Of a stretch of 64,000 nt of DNA, positions 44,002 to 53,112 are shown piece after piece; positions within the stretch are counted from its first letter, which is position 1; each line of letters begins with the position of its first letter. Position numbers and translations under genes: made by a program. The stretch lies in the NCBI GenBank assembly GCA_003600225.1, contig QZFT01000016.1, positions 1 to 64,000 on the forward strand, read 5' to 3'. The notes beneath the pieces are model-generated. The model was not told the origin of the DNA. It ran no database searches and saw nothing but the letters and a program-made list of their open reading frames with translations. This DNA comes from Pseudonocardiaceae bacterium YIM PH 21723 (lineage in GTDB: Bacteria > Actinomycetota > Actinomycetes > Mycobacteriales > Pseudonocardiaceae).

Positions 44002-45207
44002 TTATCCGGACATCTGACGGTCGGTTTCACCCGATCGGGCAGTCAGGGCGACGGCCTGCCGTGGTCCGGTGAAGACCACCAGTGCGGCGGAGACCATCAG
44101 GGCGCTCATCAGGGCCAGGACCCAGCGGAAGTCGAGCACCGTCACCAGGCCGGCCCCGACGGCGATGGCGATGGTCTGCGGCACGGAGATCATCAGGCTG
44201 AACGCCGCAGCGGTCCGGCCGACCAGAGCGTTCGGCGTGTGCCACTGCACGAGCGTGGCCTCGCCGATGTTCAACAGGGACAGGCTCGCCCCGCTCAGCA
44301 GCCACCCGATCAACGCCACACCCGTGATGGGCGCCATCTCGGCGACGTAGCCGAACGCGGGCAGGGCGAAAGATAGGCCGAGCACCGTCATGATCCCGAA
44401 CCGACGGGTCAGCCACGGCGCGAGCAGACCGGCGGTCAGAGCCCCGACCCCACCCATGAAGATGCCCACGCCGAGGAATCCGGGCGGCCGGTGCAGACCT
44501 TGGTCGACGATGGCGAAACCGACGGTCTCGGTGAATCCCCAGGCCCACAGGGCGAGGAACGCGGCGACCGCGGCACGCCACAGCACCGGGGTGCGACGAA
44601 GATGACGCGCACCCGCCGTCATCGCGGCGAGCCAGTGCTCCCCGGCCGGCACCGGCTTGGCTTCGACCACCCGCAGGAACAGCAGGAACACGATGGCGAT
44701 CGCGAAGGTGGCGATATTGCCGATGATCACCGGGAGTGGGCCGTACCAGGTCAGCAGGGCCGCACCCAACAGCGGCGTCAACAGGCGCATGGCATTTCTG
44801 GCCGTCTGCAGAACGCTGTTCACCGTCGCCAGCCGTTCCGGCGGCACCATGGTCTGCAGCAGCGCGGTCTGGGCGGGTGCGGAGAACCCGTACGACACAC
44901 CGAAGCCGAACATGACGAGGTAGATCAGCCAGGCATCGCCGGCATCGCGCACCAGCGTCAGCAGCAGGACCAGGAGTGCCGTGGCCAGGTTGACGATGAC
45001 GAGTAATCGCCGCCGGCGCATCCGGTCGGCGATCGCCCCGCCCAGTGGCCCGGTGAGGTTGCCCAGGGCGAACATGAAGAAGGACAGGCCCGCCGCCGAT
45101 GTGCTGCCGGTGAGCTCCTTGATCCAGATGCCAGCAGCCAGCCACAGCGCGTGGTCACCGAAAGCCGAGACGGTCTGTCCGATGAGGAACAGCCGCACGT
45201 CCCTCAT
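44002..45207 (-). CDS. MFS exporter (MFS_3/EntS-like)
   Basis: A 401-residue, roughly twelve-helix transporter of the major facilitator superfamily, of the group with FALGNLTGPLGGAIADRMRRRRLL between helices 2 and 3 (the MFS signature loop). Relatives export siderophores, macrolides and other drugs. Its ATG overlaps the stop of an ArsR-like regulator gene (ATGA), so the two are one operon and the regulator probably controls export of a toxic compound. Substrate unknown. Confidence 0.9.
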   Translation of the reverse strand: MRDVRLFLIGQTVSAFGDHALWLAAGIWIKELTGSTSAAGLSFFMFALGNLTGPLGGAIADRMRRRRLLVIVNLATALLVLLLTLVRDAGDAWLIYLVMFGFGVSYGFSAPAQTALLQTMVPPERLATVNSVLQTARNAMRLLTPLLGAALLTWYGPLPVIIGNIATFAIAIVFLLFLRVVEAKPVPAGEHWLAAMTAGARHLRRTPVLWRAAVAAFLALWAWGFTETVGFAIVDQGLHRPPGFLGVGIFMGGVGALTAGLLAPWLTRRFGIMTVLGLSFALPAFGYVAEMAPITGVALIGWLLSGASLSLLNIGEATLVQWHTPNALVGRTAAAFSLMISVPQTIAIAVGAGLVTVLDFRWVLALMSALMVSAALVVFTGPRQAVALTARSGETDRQMSG

Positions 45208-45773
45208 GGCTCGATCGCCTGCCGGGGATAGGTGAAGCCGATGAACTCCACCGGCTCACTGCCTGGCGGTCTGGCACTCGGATCGACCACCCGCTCGCGG
45301 TACCGCAGGGTGAAGGCCGCCAGTTCCCGCTGCAGCTCGGCCAACTCGTCCGGGGTCACGTGGAACACCGTTTGTGTTGCTTCGGTCTGGATGCGCCGAT
45401 GTTCATCGAACGCGGGCCTCATGACATTGATCCGGTTGAGCTTCTCCAACCAGGTCGTCCACAGATGAGTGCTGAGCAAGTCCGCCGCAGGATTGCCGGA
45501 GTCTGTGGCGTCGAAGGTCAGGCCGATATGCGATCGCTTCCACGGCCGCCGCCTGCCCTGACCGTCACCGGTCTCCTCGACGAAGCCGTACTTGGCGAGA
45601 GTGCGCAGATGGAAGGCGCAGTTGGTCGGGGACTCCCCCACGATCTCCGCGGCTTCGGTCGCGGTGAGCGGCTCCTGCCGGGCGAGTGCCTCCAGCAGCG
45701 CCCACCGGGTCGGGTGCGCCACGGCCCGCATCGCCTTGGGATCGGTCAGCCGCCTCGGCTGGTCAGAAGACAT
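45204..45773 (-). CDS. ArsR-like winged-helix regulator of the MFS operon
   Basis: A 189-residue regulator starting at ATG 45773 (MSSDQPRRLTDPKAMRAVAHPTRW). Winged helix at about 10-75 (RWALLEALARQEPLTATEAAEIVGESPTNCAFHLRTLAKYGFVEE), followed by a C-terminal helical domain. Such proteins repress the adjoining transporter and are released by the exported compound. Two TTTCGAAA palindromes at the start of the gene are candidate operators. The longer frame to 45830 overlaps one of them and is not favoured. Confidence 0.88.
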   Translation of the reverse strand: MSSDQPRRLTDPKAMRAVAHPTRWALLEALARQEPLTATEAAEIVGESPTNCAFHLRTLAKYGFVEETGDGQGRRRPWKRSHIGLTFDATDSGNPAADLLSTHLWTTWLEKLNRINVMRPAFDEHRRIQTEATQTVFHVTPDELAELQRELAAFTLRYRERVVDPSARPPGSEPVEFIGFTYPRQAIEP

Positions 45774-45774
45774 G

Positions 45775-45810
45775 TTTCGAAACAGTACGCTCGAAATATT
45801 CCTTTCGAAA
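45775..45810 (-). promoter_or_regulatory. Paired TTTCGAAA operator candidates
   Basis: Two identical eight-base palindromes TTTCGAAA (45775-45782 and 45803-45810), with centres 28 bases apart, flank a CTCGAAATATTCC core. The first touches the start codon of the ArsR-like gene. The spacing is close to three helical turns, so both face the same side of the DNA, as expected for a dimer of dimers. Confidence 0.6.
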
Positions 45811-45813
45811 GGT

Positions 45814-45841
45814 GGTCTTCGGGTGTGCACCCCCGAAGACC
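45814..45841 (-). terminator. Terminator after the MerR-family gene
   Basis: GGTCTTCGGG (45814-45823) pairs with CCCGAAGACC (45832-45841) around an eight-base loop, just past the MerR-family stop codon on the minus strand. Confidence 0.75.
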
Positions 45842-45846
45842 GTGGC

Positions 45847-46593
45847 CTAGTCCGCCAGATGACGCTCGGCGTAGACCTTCATCGCGTCCCGCACCAGCAG
45901 TGCGGTGCCCGGACCGTGGACGTCGTAGTTCTGCGTGAACCGCGGATCGTCCACGTACAGCTGCCCCAGACCGATGATGTAGCTCTTGCCGGTCTCGGCC
46001 ATCACACCCAGCCACCGCACGTGCCGGGCGACGATCGCCTGCACCTGCTCGCTGTCCGGCGCCAGGCCGGCCCGGTGCGCGGCGCCGAAGTCCGCGGCGA
46101 TGTCGAGCTGGTCCTGCTGGAAGCGCTGCCGCTCCTCCTTCGACATCGAATGCCACTGCCGGTCACCTCGCTCGTAGGCGTCCCGGCCCCAGCGTTCGGC
46201 CACCTCGGCCTTGTACCGCGTGTGGTTGAAGCCGTCGAAGACCTCCTGTGCCATGAGTTGCTCACCTCCCTCCGTTTTGCGCAGTGTCGTCCGCACCGAC
46301 TCGATCTGTCGTCCGATGCGCTCGCGCTCCTCCTCCAGCAACCGCAGATGCGAGCGCAGTGCGACCGCCGCATCCGCCTGTCCGTCGAGCACCCCGGCGA
46401 TGGCCGGCAGGCCGAGGCCGAGTTCCCGCAACAGCAGGATGCGTTGCAGGCGCACCAGCGAGTCCTGGTCGTAGTAGCGGTATCCGTTGGGCCCCACCCG
46501 GCTCGGCGGGAGCAGCCCCAGCTCGCCGTAGTGGCGCAGCGTGCGGCTGGTAGTCCCCGCCGAGCGGGCGATGTCCTGGATGGACCACTCCAT
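45847..46593 (-). CDS. MerR-family regulator with TipAS-like ligand domain
   Basis: A 248-residue transcription activator. The N-terminal MerR winged helix (YSIQDIAR-like: WSIQDIARSAGTTSRTLRHYGELGLLPPSRVGPNGYRYYD) is followed by a coiled-coil helix (about 85-112) and a globin-like TipAS domain (FDGFNHTRYKAEVAERWG to NYDVHGPGTALLVRDAMKVYAERHL). Unlike thiostrepton-binding TipA I see no Cys in the TipAS part, so covalent capture of thiopeptides is unlikely. Start: ATG after GAGGAGC. It has its own MerR-type promoter and lies downstream of an MFS gene. Confidence 0.92.
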   Translation of the reverse strand: MEWSIQDIARSAGTTSRTLRHYGELGLLPPSRVGPNGYRYYDQDSLVRLQRILLLRELGLGLPAIAGVLDGQADAAVALRSHLRLLEEERERIGRQIESVRTTLRKTEGGEQLMAQEVFDGFNHTRYKAEVAERWGRDAYERGDRQWHSMSKEERQRFQQDQLDIAADFGAAHRAGLAPDSEQVQAIVARHVRWLGVMAETGKSYIIGLGQLYVDDPRFTQNYDVHGPGTALLVRDAMKVYAERHLAD

Positions 46594-46632
46594 GCCCGCT
46601 CCTCATCCGATCCGATGTCGTCGACGAGGACC

Positions 46633-46663
46633 ACGGTAGAAGTTGACGTAACGTCAAAGTCAA
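46633..46663 (-). promoter_or_regulatory. MerR-type promoter with 19-bp spacer and central dyad
   Basis: On the minus strand TTGACT (46658-46663) and TACCGT (46633-46638) form -35 and -10 hexamers separated by exactly 19 bases. The spacer contains the palindrome TTGACGTTACGTCAA (46643-46657). An over-long spacer filled by an operator is the hallmark of MerR-activated promoters. It lies 40 bases before the MerR-family start codon, so autoregulation is expected. Confidence 0.7.
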
Positions 46664-46680
46664 TCCGGATTCGGAAACTG

Positions 46681-47856
46681 TCAGCCGATCCGGGCAACGC
46701 GGGCGGCGGTCACGCCGAGGAACAGGCCGAGGCCGATGCAGGCGGCGCAGACGAAGAACATCACCCGGTAGCCGACGGCGGCGGCGATCAGCCCGAGCAT
46801 GCCGCTGCCCGCAGCGATGCCCACGGTGAAGCAGGCGCCGAAGGTGGACAGCGCGGTGGCCCGCTGCCGCTCGCTCACCGAACGCACCACGAACAGCCCG
46901 AGCATCGGATAGATCTGCCACATGCCGACGCCGACCAGCACGCCACCCAGCACGGCGAGCCACAGTCCGTCGGCCAGGCCGATCAGCACCACGCCGACCG
47001 CCTCGACCACGAACAGCGAGGCCAGCGGTCCCGGCCGGGTCGGCTCCCAGCGGATCCAGCCACTCGACAGCCGCAACAGCACGATGGTCAGCGAGTATCC
47101 GGTGACCACCGCCGCTCCGCCGGCGATCCCCCGGGAGTTCAGCACGGCGACCGAGAAGCTGGCGACCGCGGCGAAGCCGAACGCGGCGAACGCCAGCGCG
47201 CCGCTGGGCAGGGCCGTTCCCAGGATGGCTCGGGCCGGAGCGGGCGCGTCGTCCGCGCTCTTCGGCGGGACGCGCACCTCCGGCACGACACAGGCGATCG
47301 GCACCGCGAGCAAGGCGGCCAGCCCGGCGATGACGAACACGGTGGTGGTGCTCAACGCGTGATCGAGCAGCGTGCCCAGGGGAGCGCCCATGCCCAGCGC
47401 CACGTAGACGACGGTGCCGCCGAGCCCTAAGGCCCAGCTCTGCCGGTCCTTGGCGACCAACTGCACCGGCCACACCATGGTGGCCGCGAGCATGGCGCCC
47501 ATGCCGATGCCCATGACCAGCCGCAACCCGATCAGCGCGGGGATCGAGCCGGCCAGCGGGTAGCTCACCGTGGCCAGCGTGATCACGACGGTGCCCGCAA
47601 CGGTGAGTTTGCGGGCACCGATCCGGTTGAGCAACGCACCGAACAGCGGCCGGCAGAGCAGCGCGGTGATCGCGTAGCCGCCGACGACGGCGCCCACTTC
47701 GGCCGGTCCGCCGTGCAGGGTTCCGGTCACGTATCCGGGCAGGATCGGCACGGTCAGCGCGAACGGTAGGTAGGCCAGCCCGGTCGCCAGCGCGACGAGC
47801 ACGGCATGCCACAACGTGCGCTTGCTGGTCGTCTCGGGTGATAAGTCGGTGTGCAC
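46681..47856 (-). CDS. MFS transporter
   Basis: A 391-residue, twelve-helix major facilitator (drug:H+ antiporter-like) beginning at GTG 47856. Helix 2-3 loop RPLFGALLNRIGARKL and the repeated Gly-rich helices fit the family. The gene ends 88 bases upstream of the MerR-family gene on the same strand; since that gene has its own promoter, co-regulation is plausible but unproven. Substrate unknown. Confidence 0.88.
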   Translation of the reverse strand: MHTDLSPETTSKRTLWHAVLVALATGLAYLPFALTVPILPGYVTGTLHGGPAEVGAVVGGYAITALLCRPLFGALLNRIGARKLTVAGTVVITLATVSYPLAGSIPALIGLRLVMGIGMGAMLAATMVWPVQLVAKDRQSWALGLGGTVVYVALGMGAPLGTLLDHALSTTTVFVIAGLAALLAVPIACVVPEVRVPPKSADDAPAPARAILGTALPSGALAFAAFGFAAVASFSVAVLNSRGIAGGAAVVTGYSLTIVLLRLSSGWIRWEPTRPGPLASLFVVEAVGVVLIGLADGLWLAVLGGVLVGVGMWQIYPMLGLFVVRSVSERQRATALSTFGACFTVGIAAGSGMLGLIAAAVGYRVMFFVCAACIGLGLFLGVTAARVARIG

Positions 47857-47946
47857 GGATTCGCCCCCTGTCCCGGGAATGAACCTAGGCGGGGAACCGG
47901 GCCCAGAGCCTGTGATCTCGGCTACCGGGGAGTGGAATCCCCGCGA

Positions 47947-48708
47947 TCAGCCCCGGGCGAAATACAGCACCGTCATCGTGACGGCGGTGGTCAGGACGAC
48001 GCCCCGGAGCGTGCGGCTGGACAACCGGCGAGCGATCCGCGCGCCGACGAAGCCACCGCCCACCGCTCCGACGAGCACCGCGGCAACCGGCACCGGATAC
48101 CGCAGGACGTCGGCTGCGAACAGGAAGAACAGTGCGGCGACCGCATAGATGGCGGCGAGCTGGGTGACCCGGGTCGGGTTGCCCTCCGCCGGATCAAGGC
48201 CGAGTCCAATGCTCCAGAAGGCCAGCATCAGGACGCCCACGGCTCCGCCGAAATACCCGCCGTACATACCGAGGAACAGCTGTCCGATCAGGACGGCCTG
48301 CACGCTCAGCCCGATCGGACGGCCGATGGCGTTCGCCAGCAGGCGGGCGAGCGGGCGACCGAAGGCCAGCACCACGGTGGCGAAGGCCAGCAGCCAGGGC
48401 ACCGCGACGCTGAAGGAGTCGGCCGGCAGCACCAGCAGGAGCGCGGCGCCGAGGATGCCGCCCAGCACGCTCGCAAGGGTGAGCGAGGTCGTCGACGTGG
48501 ATCCGACTCGGATCAGCTCGCCCCGGTACGTCCACGCGCTGGCGATGGCGCCGGGCAACAGGGCCACCGTGGTCGAGGCGTTCGCCGCGACCGGCGGCAA
48601 TCCGGCGGCCACCAAGGCGGGCAAGGCTACGAAGGTGCCGCCTCCGCCGCTCGCGTTCAACGCACCGGCGACGAAGCCGACCAGCAACAACCCCAGAGTC
48701 TCCAGCAC
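47947..48708 (-). CDS. TauE/SafE-family membrane permease
   Basis: A 253-residue permease of the sulfite exporter TauE/SafE family, with about eight helices in two repeats. The first repeat opens LLLVGFVAGALNASGGGGTFVALPALVAAGLPPVAANASTTVALLPG, the usual Gly-rich start; the second has GMYGGYFGGAVGVLMLAF. GTG at 48708 is used; the frame extends 29 codons further without likeness to the family. Family members move sulfite, sulfoacetate or other organosulfur anions, but the substrate here is not evident. Confidence 0.87.
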   Translation of the reverse strand: MLETLGLLLVGFVAGALNASGGGGTFVALPALVAAGLPPVAANASTTVALLPGAIASAWTYRGELIRVGSTSTTSLTLASVLGGILGAALLLVLPADSFSVAVPWLLAFATVVLAFGRPLARLLANAIGRPIGLSVQAVLIGQLFLGMYGGYFGGAVGVLMLAFWSIGLGLDPAEGNPTRVTQLAAIYAVAALFFLFAADVLRYPVPVAAVLVGAVGGGFVGARIARRLSSRTLRGVVLTTAVTMTVLYFARG

Positions 48709-48901
48709 CGGCTCAGCATCACCGCCGGAGCATCGGGGCACAATCCATCGCCGCAGCCCCACCGGGATGACCGCGCGGGACCGCCTTCCGGCCACTGCGG
48801 AGCATCAGCGTCCTGACCAGCAGAAATTCAGTTATCAGGTGCGGAAATGGCTCATGATCCATCGATTCCACAGCTGAAGGCCAGCGAAAACAACCGTCGG
48901 C

Positions 48902-49780
48902 TCAGGGATTGGCGCCCTGCACGAGCAGATGGTCCAGTAACGCCCTGGCAGCCGGGTTCGTCAGCTCCGGGCTCCGGCCGGCGAGATGGATCGCGCGGCT
49001 GAACCCCGGCTGTTCCAGCCGTGCGAACGGCAGGCCGGACTTCTCCGCGACGGGTTCCGGCACGATCGTGATACCAAGCCCGGCCGCGACCAGTTCGACG
49101 AGCAGCGGCATGTGGGTGGCCTCGCAGACACGATGGTGCCGGAGATCCGCGGCGGCGAACAGCCGGGCGACCATGGCCTGGATGCCACTTCCCTGGAAGT
49201 CCACGAACGGCTCATCGTCCAGCTCCGCGAGCCGCACCCGGCGCCGGGGAGCCAGCCGATGCCCGGGCGGACACAGCAGGACAAGGTACTGAGTCCAGCG
49301 CGCGAAGCTGTGCAACTCGTCCGGTAATGGCTGGTCAGCGGCCAGAAAGGACAGATCGAGCTCACCGCTGCCGACGGCGGCCGCCAGATCGGGCACCCGG
49401 CCGTCGCGGACGTGGATGCGCACTCCCGGATAACGCGTCCGGAACTGCCCGAGGCTCATCGGCAGATCGAGGACGGACAGCGTCTGGATCGTGCCGATCG
49501 CCACCTGCCCGCGGGACAGGCCGGTCACGGCCGACACCGCACCGCGGCCCGAGACGACCTCGGCGAGGATCCGGTGTGCCGACGGTAGGAACGCCCGCCC
49601 CGCCTCGGTCAGCACCACCCGCCGGGTCGTGCGCTCGAACAGCTGCGTGCCCAGTTCCGCTTCGAGCTTCCGGATGGAAGCGCTCAGGGCGGACTGGACG
49701 ATGTGCACACGCTGTGCGGCGCCGGTGAAACTCCCAGCTCGAACCACGCTGAGGAAATGCTCGATCTGCCGCAGTTCCAT
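48902..49780 (-). CDS. LysR-family transcriptional regulator
   Basis: A 292-residue LysR regulator. The N-terminal HTH (MELRQIEHFLSVVRAGSFTGAAQRVHIVQSALSASIRKLEAELGTQLFERTTRRV) is canonical; the effector domain (about 90-290) is periplasmic-binding-like. LysR proteins usually control a divergent gene, but the neighbour upstream is the end of dxs on the same strand; the TauE-type gene follows it by about 190 bases. Target unknown. Confidence 0.92.
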   Translation of the reverse strand: MELRQIEHFLSVVRAGSFTGAAQRVHIVQSALSASIRKLEAELGTQLFERTTRRVVLTEAGRAFLPSAHRILAEVVSGRGAVSAVTGLSRGQVAIGTIQTLSVLDLPMSLGQFRTRYPGVRIHVRDGRVPDLAAAVGSGELDLSFLAADQPLPDELHSFARWTQYLVLLCPPGHRLAPRRRVRLAELDDEPFVDFQGSGIQAMVARLFAAADLRHHRVCEATHMPLLVELVAAGLGITIVPEPVAEKSGLPFARLEQPGFSRAIHLAGRSPELTNPAARALLDHLLVQGANP

Positions 49781-49830
49781 TGAGCGACTCTATCGCTGGG
49801 CCGGCGCCTACACAGGCATGTGACAGCTGG

Positions 49831-51759
49831 TCAGATCCGCTGGGCGCCACTCACATTCTGACCGGATTTCTGCGTTGGTTCGAGCAGGCTGGAGGCCCAC
49901 TCGGTGACCCGGCGCGACACATCTTGTGCGGTCAGGCCGATGTCGGCGAGCACCTCGGGACGGGTCGCGTGATCATGGAACTGCTGTGGGACGGCGATGT
50001 CCCGCAGCGGCACATCGATCTCGGCGTCCCGCAGCGCGGCCGCCATCGCCCAACCGAAGCCACCGTGCCTGCCGCTGTCCTCCACCGTCACCACGAAGCG
50101 GTGCTGCGCGGCCAGCTCGGTGAGCACCTGCGGCACCGGGTAGATCCAGCGCGGGTCCACCACGGTCACGCCGATGCCCTGGTCGGTCAGCCGCTGCGCC
50201 GCCTCCAGCGCGAGGCCGGCGAACACACCGACGGAGATCAACAGCACGTCGCTGGTCTCCCCCTCGGCGGGACGGTGCAGCACGTCGACACCGTCGAGGC
50301 GTTCGACAGCGGCGATCTCCGGACCGACCGATGCCTTGGGGAAACGCAGCACGGTCGGACCGTCATCGACGGCCACGGCCTCCCGCAGTTCCTCCCGCAG
50401 CCGCTCCGCGTCACGCGGCGCGGCGACCCGGATCCCCGGCACGATGCCGAGCAGCGACAGGTCCCACATGCCGTGGTGACTGGGGCCATCCGGCCCGGTG
50501 ATGCCGGCCCGGTCGAGCACCACCGTGACGGGCTGCTTGTGCAGCGCGACGTCCATCAGCAGCTGGTCGAACGCCCGGTTCAGGAACGTCGAGTAGATCG
50601 CGACCACCGGGTGCATACCGGCCATCGCCAGACCCGCCGCCGAGGTCATCGCGTGCTGCTCGGCGATACCGACGTCGATCCAGCGGTCCGGGTAGGCCTT
50701 GGCGAACTTGCCGAGGCCGGTGGGGTGCAGCATCGCGGCGGTGATCGCCACGATGTCCTCCCGCTCCTTGCCGATCTCCACTAGTTCCCCGGAGAACACC
50801 GAGGTCCAGCTGGTGCCGTTGCTCGGAGCGGGTTTGCCGCTCTCCGGGTCGATCTGACCGACGGAGTGCATCTGGTCGTCTTCGTGGTTCTCCGCGGGCG
50901 GGTAGCCATTGCCCTTGCGGGTCACCGCGTGCACGATCACCGGTCCGCCGAACGCCTTCGCCCGGCGCAGCGCCTCATCCAGCGCGGCCAGGTCATGGCC
51001 GTCGACCGGGCCGAAGTACTTCAGGCCCAGATCTTCGAACATCGCCTGCGGGCTGATCGCGTCCTTCAGCCCACGCTTGGCCGCGTGCAAGGCGGCGTAC
51101 ACCGGCTTGCCGACGACCGGCGTGCGCTGCAACGTCCGCTTGCCGCTTTCGAGGACCTTCTCGTAGCCGGGGGTCAGCCGCAGCTTGGCCAGGTGATCGG
51201 CCAGGCCACCGATGGTCGGCGAGTAGGAGCGGCCGTTGTCGTTCACGACGATGACGACGGGGCGGTCCTTGCTGGCGGCGATGTTGTTCAACGCCTCCCA
51301 GCACATGCCACCGGTCAGCGCGCCGTCACCGACGACCGCGATGGAGTGCCGACGCTGGCCACGCAGCTGGTAGCCCCGGGCAAGTCCGTCCGCGTAGGAC
51401 AACGCGGTGGAGGCGTGACTGCTCTCCACCAGGTCGTGCTCGCTCTCCGCCCGGCACGGGTAGCCGGCGAGGCCACCCTTCTGGCGCAGCGTGTCGAAGT
51501 CCCCGGCGCGGCCGGTCAGGATCTTGTGCACGTAGGACTGGTGGCCGGTGTCGAAAACCACGGAGTCATGTGGTGAGTCGAAAACCCGGTGGATCGCCAT
51601 GGTCAGTTCCACGACGCCCAGGTTCGGGCCGAGGTGTCCACCGGTCTGGGACACCTTGTCCACCAGGAAGGACCGGATCTCCGCGGCCAGCGCGACGGAC
51701 TCCTCCAGCGTTAAACGCTTGAGATCATCGGGGCCGTGCACGGATTCCAGCAATGTCAC
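49831..51759 (-). CDS. dxs: 1-deoxy-D-xylulose-5-phosphate synthase Dxs
   Basis: Thiamine-diphosphate enzyme making DXP from pyruvate and glyceraldehyde-3-phosphate, the first step of the MEP isoprenoid pathway. The 642 residues contain [33 protein letters not shown], the ThDP motif [19 protein letters not shown], and the transketolase part with [17 protein letters not shown] and [16 protein letters not shown] chose GTG at 51759 ([16 protein letters not shown]) because relatives start this way and GAGG lies eight bases before; the frame opens at GTG 51768. Confidence 0.96.
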   Translation of the reverse strand: MTLLESVHGPDDLKRLTLEESVALAAEIRSFLVDKVSQTGGHLGPNLGVVELTMAIHRVFDSPHDSVVFDTGHQSYVHKILTGRAGDFDTLRQKGGLAGYPCRAESEHDLVESSHASTALSYADGLARGYQLRGQRRHSIAVVGDGALTGGMCWEALNNIAASKDRPVVIVVNDNGRSYSPTIGGLADHLAKLRLTPGYEKVLESGKRTLQRTPVVGKPVYAALHAAKRGLKDAISPQAMFEDLGLKYFGPVDGHDLAALDEALRRAKAFGGPVIVHAVTRKGNGYPPAENHEDDQMHSVGQIDPESGKPAPSNGTSWTSVFSGELVEIGKEREDIVAITAAMLHPTGLGKFAKAYPDRWIDVGIAEQHAMTSAAGLAMAGMHPVVAIYSTFLNRAFDQLLMDVALHKQPVTVVLDRAGITGPDGPSHHGMWDLSLLGIVPGIRVAAPRDAERLREELREAVAVDDGPTVLRFPKASVGPEIAAVERLDGVDVLHRPAEGETSDVLLISVGVFAGLALEAAQRLTDQGIGVTVVDPRWIYPVPQVLTELAAQHRFVVTVEDSGRHGGFGWAMAAALRDAEIDVPLRDIAVPQQFHDHATRPEVLADIGLTAQDVSRRVTEWASSLLEPTQKSGQNVSGAQRI

Positions 51760-51928
51760 CGTCTCCACCTCACGTTGGTTGCGGTCGTCCGCTCAGTCTA
51801 GGCAAGACGCGAGGACCGCCGACGCGGTTGCGCCCCGCCGGCGGCACCTCACACCTGTATGTCCACTCACATGATCTGGCCGGGCCCGCTCGCGGGAGGA
51901 TCCTCCTCGGGCACGGCGGCCGATCGCG

Positions 51929-52150
51929 CTACTTGCCCTGTCGTTGTTCGATGATGTGCACGTTGGTCGCTTGAGGGCCCTTCTGGCCCTGCGCGATGTC
52001 GAACTCGACCGCCTGCCCCTCTTCAAGGGTGCGGAAGCCGGTTCCCTCTATGCCGGAGAAATGGACGAAGACATCGGCACCGCCGTCCCGCCGCTCGATG
52101 AATCCGTAGCCCTTGTCGGAGTTGAACCACTTCACGGCACCTTCAACCAC
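51929..52150 (-). CDS. CspA-family cold-shock protein
   Basis: A 73-residue single-domain nucleic-acid chaperone of the cold-shock fold, with RNP1 [12 protein letters not shown] and RNP2 [14 protein letters not shown] start with AAGGAG seven bases before. It is slightly longer than classic CspA, with a [20 protein letters not shown] tail. Single-gene unit between dxs and a divergent EF-hand gene; the regulatory region lies in 52151-52385. Confidence 0.93.
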   Translation of the reverse strand: MVEGAVKWFNSDKGYGFIERRDGGADVFVHFSGIEGTGFRTLEEGQAVEFDIAQGQKGPQATNVHIIEQRQGK

Positions 52151-52385
52151 CGTCGTGCTCCTTCCTCACGGGCGACGCCATCCGCGAGCGCACTGGCGAC
52201 GATATGTAGTTAGGCGACTACGGATGGTAGAAGTGCTCTCCGCCTCCCGGCGACCCCCGGGACGGACTTACCGCCCGAACGGGTAGGCCTAGTGTTGCCC
52301 ACCCGTGACCTGCACGGCAATCGGCTGATCATGGTGCTAGAACTAGCCATCGACACCTCGTCGTAGCGATCTTCGGGAGCAACAC

Positions 52386-52934
52386 GTGCATGAGCTGGTG
52401 CGGGCAAAACTGGCGCGGCGGTTCGCCCTCCTCGACTTCGAGGGCCGGGGACATCTCACCCGGGGCGACTTCGACCGGATGGCCTGGCGGCTCGTGGAGG
52501 CGACCGGCGACACCTCGCTGAGCGGACGGCTGCTGGAGAACTACCGGCACGGCTGGGCGCAGCTGACCTCGGCGCTGGGCCGGGACATCGATTCGACGCT
52601 CAGCGAGGAGGAGTTCGCCCGGGCCTGGTCGGATCTGGTGGGCCGCCGGGGATTCGACACCGTGGTGCGGCCGATCGTGGAAGCGGTGTTCACGGTGCTG
52701 GACGCCAATGGGGACGGGCGGCTGTCCGGTGACGAGTTCGCACACTGGCTGCGGGCATACGGCGTCGTCGGCGAGGACGCGACCCTGGCCTTCGGCAGGC
52801 TGGACCGTGATCACGACGGCCTGATCACCAGGGCCGAGCTGTTGGCGGCCTTCCTGGAGTTCTTCGGCTCGACGCTGCCCACCGCGCCCGGAAACTGGTT
52901 GTACGGACCCTTCGACGTGCTGTCCCCGATCTGA
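52386..52934 (+). CDS. EF-hand calcium-binding protein (calerythrin-like)
   Basis: A 182-residue soluble protein with EF-hand loops. Two look functional: LDANGDGRLSGDEF (about 108-121) and LDRDHDGLITRAEL (about 142-155), each with Asp/Asn ligands at positions 1, 3 and 5 and Glu at 12. An N-terminal loop DFEGRGHLTRGDF (about 17-29) is a degenerate hand. The layout resembles calerythrin and other actinomycete sarcoplasmic-type calcium proteins, likely a calcium buffer or sensor. GTG start with GGGAG seven bases before. It stands alone. Confidence 0.88.
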   Translation: MHELVRAKLARRFALLDFEGRGHLTRGDFDRMAWRLVEATGDTSLSGRLLENYRHGWAQLTSALGRDIDSTLSEEEFARAWSDLVGRRGFDTVVRPIVEAVFTVLDANGDGRLSGDEFAHWLRAYGVVGEDATLAFGRLDRDHDGLITRAELLAAFLEFFGSTLPTAPGNWLYGPFDVLSPI

Positions 52935-53112
52935 TCCATCGGCGGCGGATCGAGGCGACCGCTGGTCCCGGTGAACGGCGATAGGTGCGATCCGTGCACC
53001 CGATCCGCGATCTACCACCGGTCGCACGTGAACATCCGCTCGGCGACGTCCGCCTGCGTGACCTCGATCGGCGGGAGTACCAAGAACACACCGACCCCAT
53101 GGAGGTGTGTAG

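Noticed and set aside
45847..46593. Thiostrepton-type (TipA) regulator acting by covalent capture
   Set aside because: The TipAS-like domain shows no cysteine, so covalent thiopeptide binding is unlikely.
51895..51906. GGAGGATCCTCC palindrome after the cold-shock gene
   Set aside because: It has no loop and is only 12 bases long; likely chance in this GC-rich gap.
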